Shown piece after piece: positions 58,659 to 64,000 of a stretch of 64,000 nt of DNA (position 1 is its first letter; every line of letters starts with the position of its first letter). The notes beneath the pieces are model-generated. The model searched no databases, was not told the DNA's origin, and was given only the letters and a program-made list of their open reading frames with translations. Source of the DNA: Paenibacillus sp. PL91. GTDB lineage: Bacteria > Bacillota > Bacilli > Paenibacillales > Paenibacillaceae. The stretch lies in assembly GCF_012935325.2 (NCBI RefSeq), contig NZ_JABBYG020000007.1, forward strand, positions 345,463 to 409,462, written 5' to 3'. A program made the translations under genes and the position numbers.

Positions 58659-61061
58659 ATGTTGAATTATATAAGTATCGAGCAGGCGGTGCAGAAGCTG
58701 AATCCGCCGCAGCGGGAAGCCGTTCAGACAACGGACGGGCCGCTGCTTATTATGGCTGGAGCGGGAAGCGGCAAGACTCGCGTACTGACACATCGAATTG
58801 CTTACTTAATAGAGAAGAAGCGTGTGGCGCCATGGAGTATTCTCGCCATCACCTTTACGAATAAAGCGTCACGGGAAATGCAGGATCGGGTAAGTGCGCT
58901 AGTTGGACCATCGGGCCGGGATATTTGGGTGTCCACCTTTCACTCGATGTGCGTACGCATTCTCCGCAGAGATATCGATCGGATCGGCTTCACGTCCAGC
59001 TTCTCGATATTGGATTCCTCGGACCAGCTCTCGGTTATCCGCGGCTGCATGAAGGATATGAACATCGATACCAAGAAGTTTGAGCCAAAGGCCGTTCAAG
59101 CCGCTATCAGCGGAGCGAAGAATGAGCTGATCTCGCCGGAGCAATATGAGCAGAAGGTCGGCGATTATTTTGAGGGCATCGTCGCCCAGGTGTTTACGAA
59201 ATACCAGAAGAAGCTGAGAAGCAACAACTCGCTGGACTTCGACGATCTGATTATGATGACGATTCAATTGTTCAAGGATGTACCCGAGGTGCTTGAGTTT
59301 TACCAGAACAAGTTCCGGTTCATTCACGTGGATGAGTATCAGGATACGAATAGGGCGCAATACATGCTGACGCGCATGCTGGCGGATAAGCATCATAACA
59401 TATGCGTAGTCGGCGACAGCGATCAGTCGATCTATCGGTGGCGCGGTGCCGACATTACGAACATTTTGAATTTCGAAGGCGATTATCCCGAGGCGCGGAC
59501 GATTATGCTGGAGCAAAACTATCGTTCGACAGCGAACATTTTGGATGCTGCGAATGCGGTTATCAAGCTCAACTCTGGCAGGAAGCCGAAGAAGCTGTGG
59601 ACGGATCAAGGCGCCGGGGATCTCATTTCCCTCTACCAAGCGGACACGGAGCATGATGAAGGTTATTTTGTAACCGGGGAAATTCGTAAAAATGTGAATA
59701 AAAGCTATAAATTTGCCGATCATGCCATATTGTACCGTACAAATGCGCAGTCGCGGGTAATCGAGGAAATTTTGATCAAATCCGATATTCCTTATCAAAT
59801 CGTCGGCGGCATAAAGTTCTACGATCGCAAAGAGATCAAGGATTTGCTCGGATATTTGAAGCTGGTTTCCAATCCGGATGACGATATAAGCTTAGTGCGG
59901 ATTATCAATGTGCCGAAGCGGGGCATCGGCGATACGACGGTTGGGAAGCTTGCGGATGAAGCGGCTAGACGGGGCACCTCGATTTATCGCGTCCTGAACA
60001 ATCTTGGCGAGGTCGAAGTGAACGGAAGAACGCGCACGCTGCTTCGCGAGTTTTATGAGATGATCGACAATCTTACAAGGATGGTTGAATATTTATCGGT
60101 GACCGAGCTTACCGAGAAGGTGCTGGAGCTGTCGCAGTACCGCATGGAGCTGCATCAGGAGAACACGCTGGAGTCGAAGGCGCGCCTTGAAAATATCGAT
60201 GAGTTCCTGTCCGTTACGATGGATTTTGAGAAGCGCAACGAGGATCGGACGCTCGTAGCGTTTCTGACGGACCTTGCGTTGATTGCCGACATTGATTCCT
60301 TAAACAAAGAGGAAGAAGAAGCGGAAAAGAACAAGGATGCCATCACCTTGATGACGATGCATAGCGCGAAGGGGCTTGAGTTCCCTGTCGTCTTTATCAT
60401 AGGCATGGAGGAAAGCGTATTTCCTCATAGCCGTGCGCTTGCGGACAACGAGGAGCTTGAGGAGGAGCGCCGCCTTGCATACGTGGGCATTACCCGCGCC
60501 GAGAAGCGGCTGTATCTGACTTGCGCTCGCATGCGCACGTTGTTTGGCCGTACGAATAGCAATATGCCGTCCCGGTTTTTGCAGGAAATACCGGAGAGCG
60601 TGAGAGAAGGAGCTTCTAGCGGCAGCGGCGGCTACTCGCGTGCGGGCGCTGGCGGCGCAAGGAGCGGCGGCGTCAGCGTTACGGGCGGAACCGGCGCAGC
60701 GGCGCAGGGCGGCGCAAGCCGCGGCATTGCTGGGCGCGGGCCTGCTAGCGGCGCCGCAGGAAGCCGTTCCCCAGGTATGGGGGGAACGGGCCCAGCCGCG
60801 ATGGGCGGCAGAGGCGGCGGCGTGCGGGTGAGCACGCCGTTGCAGGATGCCGCTCGGGCGGCCCAGAGCGGCGGCGCGGCGGGCGATGCCGCGCCGGGAA
60901 CGTTTGCCACTGGCGAGAGAGTATCGCATGGCAAGTGGGGCATTGGCGTCATTGTCTCCGTCAAAGGGACGGGCAAGGACATGGAGCTTAACATCGCATT
61001 CCCGGCTCCGGTCGGCATAAAGCGATTGCTTGCAGGCTTTGCACCTATAACAAAAGTGTAA
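58659..61061 (+). CDS. pcrA: ATP-dependent DNA helicase PcrA
   Basis: PcrA is a UvrD/Rep superfamily 1A 3'-5' helicase that acts in repair, plasmid replication and transcription-coupled processes. The 800-residue product has motif I IMAGAGSGKTRVLTHR (~30-45), Ia TFTNKAS, II HVDEYQDTN, III GDSDQSIYRWRGAD, IV MLEQNYRST, V LMTMHSAKGLEFPVVF and VI RRLAYVGITRAEKRLYL. After residue ~645 comes an unusual ~100-residue Gly/Ala/Ser-rich low-complexity linker. The C-terminal Tudor-like domain (~747-800, GERVSHGKWGIGVIVSVKG), known in relatives to bind RNA polymerase, follows. This makes it ~60 residues longer than the B. subtilis enzyme (739). ATG 58659 has AAAGGAG at seven bases. ligA follows. Confidence 0.96.
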   Translation: MLNYISIEQAVQKLNPPQREAVQTTDGPLLIMAGAGSGKTRVLTHRIAYLIEKKRVAPWSILAITFTNKASREMQDRVSALVGPSGRDIWVSTFHSMCVRILRRDIDRIGFTSSFSILDSSDQLSVIRGCMKDMNIDTKKFEPKAVQAAISGAKNELISPEQYEQKVGDYFEGIVAQVFTKYQKKLRSNNSLDFDDLIMMTIQLFKDVPEVLEFYQNKFRFIHVDEYQDTNRAQYMLTRMLADKHHNICVVGDSDQSIYRWRGADITNILNFEGDYPEARTIMLEQNYRSTANILDAANAVIKLNSGRKPKKLWTDQGAGDLISLYQADTEHDEGYFVTGEIRKNVNKSYKFADHAILYRTNAQSRVIEEILIKSDIPYQIVGGIKFYDRKEIKDLLGYLKLVSNPDDDISLVRIINVPKRGIGDTTVGKLADEAARRGTSIYRVLNNLGEVEVNGRTRTLLREFYEMIDNLTRMVEYLSVTELTEKVLELSQYRMELHQENTLESKARLENIDEFLSVTMDFEKRNEDRTLVAFLTDLALIADIDSLNKEEEEAEKNKDAITLMTMHSAKGLEFPVVFIIGMEESVFPHSRALADNEELEEERRLAYVGITRAEKRLYLTCARMRTLFGRTNSNMPSRFLQEIPESVREGASSGSGGYSRAGAGGARSGGVSVTGGTGAAAQGGASRGIAGRGPASGAAGSRSPGMGGTGPAAMGGRGGGVRVSTPLQDAARAAQSGGAAGDAAPGTFATGERVSHGKWGIGVIVSVKGTGKDMELNIAFPAPVGIKRLLAGFAPITKV

Positions 61062-61104
61062 AAATGAATTAGCTACTTTGGACGATTAGAAGGAGGAGCC
61101 TCCC

Positions 61105-63126
61105 GTGAACGCTCAATTAGAGAGGATGCAACAGCTTGTTGCGATTATTACCGAGCATAATTATCTCTACTACACGCTTGATCAGCCCGCTATTAATGAT
61201 GCAGACTACGACAAGCTTTATGACGAGCTCGTCGCGCTCGAAGCGGCATCTGGCGTCATATTGCCTGAATCGCCGACTCAGCGTGTAGGCGGGGAACTGC
61301 TCAAGGGCTTTGATCCTTACAAGCATCGCGCTCGCTTATGGAGTCTGGATAAGGCGCAAAATGCCGAGGACCTGCTCACATGGAATACGAGGCTGCTCAA
61401 AGCTGTTGCCGATTACAACGCAAAGCATCCGGAAGAAGAGCCGCTGCCGCAGCCAACCTATGTGGTGGAGCTGAAGTTTGACGGCCTGACGCTTAATCTA
61501 ACCTATGAAGACGGACAGCTTGTACAGGCGGCGACACGCGGAAACGGTACGGTTGGAGAAGGAATCCTGCAGCAGGTACGGACGATTCGTTCGGTGCCGC
61601 TCACCATACCTTTTAACGACGGGATTATCGAAGTGCAAGGTGAGGGCATTATGCAGCTTTCCGTGCTGGCAAAATACAATGAAACGGCAGTTGAGCCGCT
61701 CAAAAACGCTCGGAATGCTGCGGCGGGAGCACTGCGAAATCTTAATCCAGCGGTTACGGCTCAGCGAAAGCTGAATGCATTCTTCTATAATATCGGCTAT
61801 GCCGACGGAGTAGCCTTTGCAGATCATCGCGAAATGCAGCAGTTTCTAAAGGATAACCGATTTAAGGTGAATCCTTACGTGACTTATCAGAACACGATTG
61901 AAGAGGTGCAGGAAGAGCTGGTCCGGGTGACGGAGCAGCGCGAGCAGCTTGATTTTCTAATAGATGGTGCTGTTATTAAAGTGGTAGACATGCGTACGCG
62001 TGAAGCGCTAGGCTACACGGACAAGTTTCCACGCTGGGCAGTTGCCTTTAAATTCGAAGCGGAAGAAACAACTACGGTGCTCGAATCGGTATCGTGGGAG
62101 GTTGGCCGTACGGGCAAAATAACGCCGGTCGCACGCGTAGAGGCTGTTGAGCTTGCAGGGGTAACCGTTCAGAACTGTACGCTCAACAATATCGGCGATA
62201 TCGAACGCAAAAACCTCAAGCATGCTTTGGGCACGCTCGTGACGATCCGACGCTCAAATGATGTTATTCCAGAGATATTGGGCAAGGCAGATGAGGAGCC
62301 GGGCGTGGAAATTGAATTCCCAACCGTTTGTCCATCCTGCGGCACGGAGCTTGAACAACGCGGGGCTCATCTATTCTGCAATAACAAGCTAGGCTGCCAG
62401 CCGCAAATTATCGGTCGTATTACGCATTTCGCGTCACGGGATGCGATGGATATCGATACGTTCAGCGTAATGACGGCGGATCAGCTTTACAAGGACTGTG
62501 AAGTGCGCGATCCTGCGGATTTGTATGCCCTAACCTACGATGACCTTATTAAGCTTGAGCGGTTCGGCGAGAAGAAGGCACTTAAGCTGCTCGCGGCTTT
62601 CGAGAAATCGAAGGAGCGGGAATTGGCGTCGTTCTTATTTGCGCTGGGCATTCCGAATACAGGAAAAGCGACGACGAAGATGCTGGCTGACCATTATGGC
62701 AATCTTGATGCCATTATGCAGGCTGAAGCGGAGGAGCTTGTAGCGCTTCCTGATATCGGGGGCATCGTGGCGGAGAGCATCGTTGGATTCTTTAACGATC
62801 CGATCATTATCGCAAGCATTGCCAGAATGCGCGAGCTGGGCGTAAAAGCGGAAGCCGAGCAGCAGCTGGTTGCGAGAAACGACAGTGTGTTCAGCGGGAA
62901 GACCGTCGTTCTGACCGGAACGCTGCCAACGATGTCCAGGGATGAAGCGGCAAAGCTGCTTGAGGCTTGCGGGGCTAAAATTTCAGGCAGCGTCTCCAAA
63001 AAAACCGATTTCGTCATCGCAGGTGAAAGCGCAGGAAGCAAGTTGACGAAGGCTAGGGAGCTTGGCATTACGGTTATTGAAGAAGAAGCGGAGCTAATGC
63101 GTCTTCTTGGCGAAACAACTGCTTAG
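61105..63126 (+). CDS. ligA: NAD-dependent DNA ligase LigA (somewhat divergent)
   Basis: The product has 673 residues, a normal LigA length. The Ia domain (~5-70) has the Tyr pair for NMN (NYLYYTLDQPAINDADYDKLYDEL). The adenylation domain carries the nucleophile K124 in ELKFDGLTLNL, where most LigAs have ELKIDGLAVSL. ATRGNGTVGE replaces the usual ATRGDGTVGE, and WSLDKAQN the usual LSLDNAF. The OB fold holds VGRTGKITPVARVEAVELAG. A four-Cys zinc site (CPSCG ... FC ... GC), HhH repeats and a C-terminal BRCT domain (~590-665, SGKTVVLTGTLPTMSRDEA) follow. The start is GTG 61105 behind AGGAGG. All catalytic motifs seem usable, so it is probably active. It lies 43 bases after pcrA. Confidence 0.93.
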   Translation: MNAQLERMQQLVAIITEHNYLYYTLDQPAINDADYDKLYDELVALEAASGVILPESPTQRVGGELLKGFDPYKHRARLWSLDKAQNAEDLLTWNTRLLKAVADYNAKHPEEEPLPQPTYVVELKFDGLTLNLTYEDGQLVQAATRGNGTVGEGILQQVRTIRSVPLTIPFNDGIIEVQGEGIMQLSVLAKYNETAVEPLKNARNAAAGALRNLNPAVTAQRKLNAFFYNIGYADGVAFADHREMQQFLKDNRFKVNPYVTYQNTIEEVQEELVRVTEQREQLDFLIDGAVIKVVDMRTREALGYTDKFPRWAVAFKFEAEETTTVLESVSWEVGRTGKITPVARVEAVELAGVTVQNCTLNNIGDIERKNLKHALGTLVTIRRSNDVIPEILGKADEEPGVEIEFPTVCPSCGTELEQRGAHLFCNNKLGCQPQIIGRITHFASRDAMDIDTFSVMTADQLYKDCEVRDPADLYALTYDDLIKLERFGEKKALKLLAAFEKSKERELASFLFALGIPNTGKATTKMLADHYGNLDAIMQAEAEELVALPDIGGIVAESIVGFFNDPIIIASIARMRELGVKAEAEQQLVARNDSVFSGKTVVLTGTLPTMSRDEAAKLLEACGAKISGSVSKKTDFVIAGESAGSKLTKARELGITVIEEEAELMRLLGETTA

Positions 63127-63190
63127 AGTTAGCAGGTTCATGGGGAGTATGCAAAGGAATAGAGGATTTGAATAGAAATGCCAAGACGTA

Positions 63191-63230
63191 AACGAGCCTT
63201 AGAAGCGATTCTAAGCGCTCGTTTTCTTTT
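63191..63230 (+). terminator. Terminator after ligA (GAGCC-TTAG hairpin family, copy 3)
   Basis: AACGAGC-C-TTAGAA (63191-63204) pairs with TTCTAA-GC-GCTCGTT around a GCGA loop, then a T-rich tail broken by C. It is close to the copy at 55642. Confidence 0.8.
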
Positions 63231-63266
63231 TTCTATTCGAGTGATTAACAATGCCATCGCGCATGC

Positions 63267-63453
63267 TTAACAGGAAAAACTCCCGTTATTCCTAAAGATC
63301 TCAGGCGAAATCAATGATTAGAAGGAATTGCTCCCGTTAATCATCCGAATTTAGGGGAAGGGGGTGAAAATGCTTCATTTAACTGGAGGTATTCCAGTTA
63401 AATGAGTATACTTTCGCCGCATCGGCAAATTAGCTGGACATTTTCCTGTTATT
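63267..63453. repeat. Cluster 2 of short degenerate palindromes (four units)
   Basis: Units are 63267-63290 (TAACAGGA/TCCCGTTA), 63314-63344 (ATGATTAGAAGGA/TCCCGTTAATCAT), 63375-63405 (TCATTTAACTGGA/TCCAGTTAAATGA, perfect 13-base arms around a GGTAT loop) and 63428-63453 (TTAGCTGGA/TCCTGTTA). They lie between the ligA terminator and the rrn promoters. Orientation is undefined because the units are near-symmetric. Confidence 0.7.
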
Positions 63454-63693
63454 TCGGTTCAACAGCAATGGATTGAGGATGCTGTTTTTTGAAAAGCGCA
63501 ACAAGCCATGGTAGGATCCTTGAGTCCTATTTTCGATAGGTCTTTTCTATTCAAGTGATATGGAGATTTCTACACCCCTCTAGCGGGTGGGTGTGGAGGT
63601 GAGTTTCGTTCATAAATCGATCAGTGTCGGTGGATGTGTCGAAAACCATGAAATACGGATAAAACAAAGTCGTTATTTGTAAAATTTTTCAAC

Positions 63694-63722
63694 TTGTAAT
63701 CTAATTGGCTAAGTGATATATT
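63694..63722 (+). promoter_or_regulatory. rrn operon promoter P1
   Basis: TTGTAA (63694-63699), 17 bases, TATATT (63717-63722), with an AT-rich stretch upstream that could serve as an UP element. It lies about 210 bases before the 16S gene. Confidence 0.6.
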
Positions 63723-63787
63723 ATTTCTTGTCGCTTCTGAGACACAGGCACAACTGAATGAGTCACAAACAAATGTGAAACAAACGG

Positions 63788-63816
63788 TTGACAGCGTCGA
63801 ATGAAGATGATAATAT
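63788..63816 (+). promoter_or_regulatory. rrn operon promoter P2
   Basis: A consensus TTGACA (63788-63793) is followed by TAATAT at 17 bases (63811-63816) or GATAAT at 15 bases (63809-63814). Just downstream, TTGTCAC (63823-63829) and GTGACAA (63838-63844) form an inverted repeat. TTCTTTGAAAA (from ~63851) resembles a boxA antitermination element. Tandem promoters are normal for Bacilli rrn operons. Confidence 0.7.
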
Positions 63817-63934
63817 CATTTCTTGTCACGACAAATTGTGACAAACAAGTTCTTTGAAAACTGAACAAATGGATCACGTCGATCCGATAATGTTTTAAAA
63901 TAGCTAGTTAAGTATTGAGCAAGTCAAACACCAA

Positions 63935-64000
63935 TTTGGAGAGTTTGATCCTGGCTCAGGACGAACGCTGGCGGCGTGCCTAATACATGCAAGTCGAGCG
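63935..64000 (+). rRNA. 16S ribosomal RNA, 5' end (continues outside window)
   Basis: The universal 27F region AGAGTTTGATCCTGGCTCAG is at 63940-63959, followed by GACGAACGCTGGCGGCGTG and CCTAATACATGCAAGTCGAG, diagnostic of bacterial 16S. The mature 5' end is set at about 63935 by comparison with Bacilli; the exact base is approximate. The gene runs off the window. Confidence 0.97.

Noticed and set aside
63267..63453. CRISPR-like array
   Set aside because: Units are degenerate, near-symmetric and irregularly spaced (47, 61 and 53 bases between starts). There is no constant repeat, and no cas genes are near.
1..64000. Insertion sequences, prophage or integrase genes
   Set aside because: No transposase, integrase or phage structural motif was seen in any supported gene, and no paired terminal repeats flank a gene block.

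Overview
The window looks like chromosomal DNA from a Gram-positive, low- to mid-GC Bacillota, most probably Paenibacillus or a close relative. The reasons are: Bacilli-type gene order (secA-prfB ... ftsE-ftsX ... ctpB-minJ-uvrB-uvrA, and pcrB ... pcrA-ligA); frequent GTG and TTG starts behind strong AGGAGG ribosome binding sites; S-layer-homology (SLH) and LPxTG surface proteins; and a YesM/YesN-type two-component pair next to a sugar ABC importer, an arrangement very common in Paenibacillus. No insertion sequence, prophage, CRISPR array or tRNA gene was seen. The right edge enters the 5' end of a 16S rRNA gene.

Layout. 1-2.8 kb: the end of secA, prfB with its programmed +1 frameshift, and a YitT-family membrane protein. 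2.9-11.3 kb: one uninterrupted arginine operon, argC-J-B-D-F-G-H, whose promoter lies inside a large palindrome that resembles an ArgR operator. 11.4-19 kb: a VanW-family protein on the minus strand, then a cell-envelope and division block of ftsE, ftsX, a coiled-coil M23 murein hydrolase, the S41 protease ctpB and a MinJ-like PDZ protein. 19-25.2 kb: a 1469-residue LPKTG-anchored adhesin on the minus strand, divergent from an orphan response regulator with a SARP/BTAD-type output, followed by a 30-codon membrane ORF. 25.3-30.3 kb: uvrB-uvrA.

30.4-43.6 kb is the most distinctive accessory region, apparently a polysaccharide utilisation locus. It holds two ABC permeases, a lipoprotein solute-binding protein, a YesM-type kinase, a YesN-type regulator, a GH88 unsaturated glucuronyl hydrolase, a membrane-anchored PrsA/SurA-like protein, and a 1264-residue secreted beta-helix protein with SLH anchoring. 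Inferred model: the beta-helix protein cuts a uronate-containing polymer at the cell surface, the importer takes up unsaturated oligosaccharides, GH88 removes the unsaturated uronate in the cytoplasm, and YesM/YesN senses the substrate. A cre-like site precedes the last two genes.

43.8-53 kb: a small two-TM protein, a sugar-phosphate-isomerase-like TIM barrel, an HtrA-like protease, a stalk-domain secreted protein, and an RND exporter with its lipoprotein adaptor. 53-63.1 kb: a U32-family protein, pcrB, a second orphan SARP-type response regulator, pcrA and ligA. 63.1-64 kb: intergenic repeats, rrn promoters and the start of 16S.

The best candidate for something undescribed outside the genes is a family of short degenerate palindromes (core TTAAC-N-GGA, short loop, TCC-N-GTTAA). 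Seven copies sit in two intergenic clusters (55.77-55.91 and 63.27-63.45 kb), each next to near-identical GAGCC-TTAG terminator-like hairpins. All functions are read from motifs and family knowledge; no search was run.
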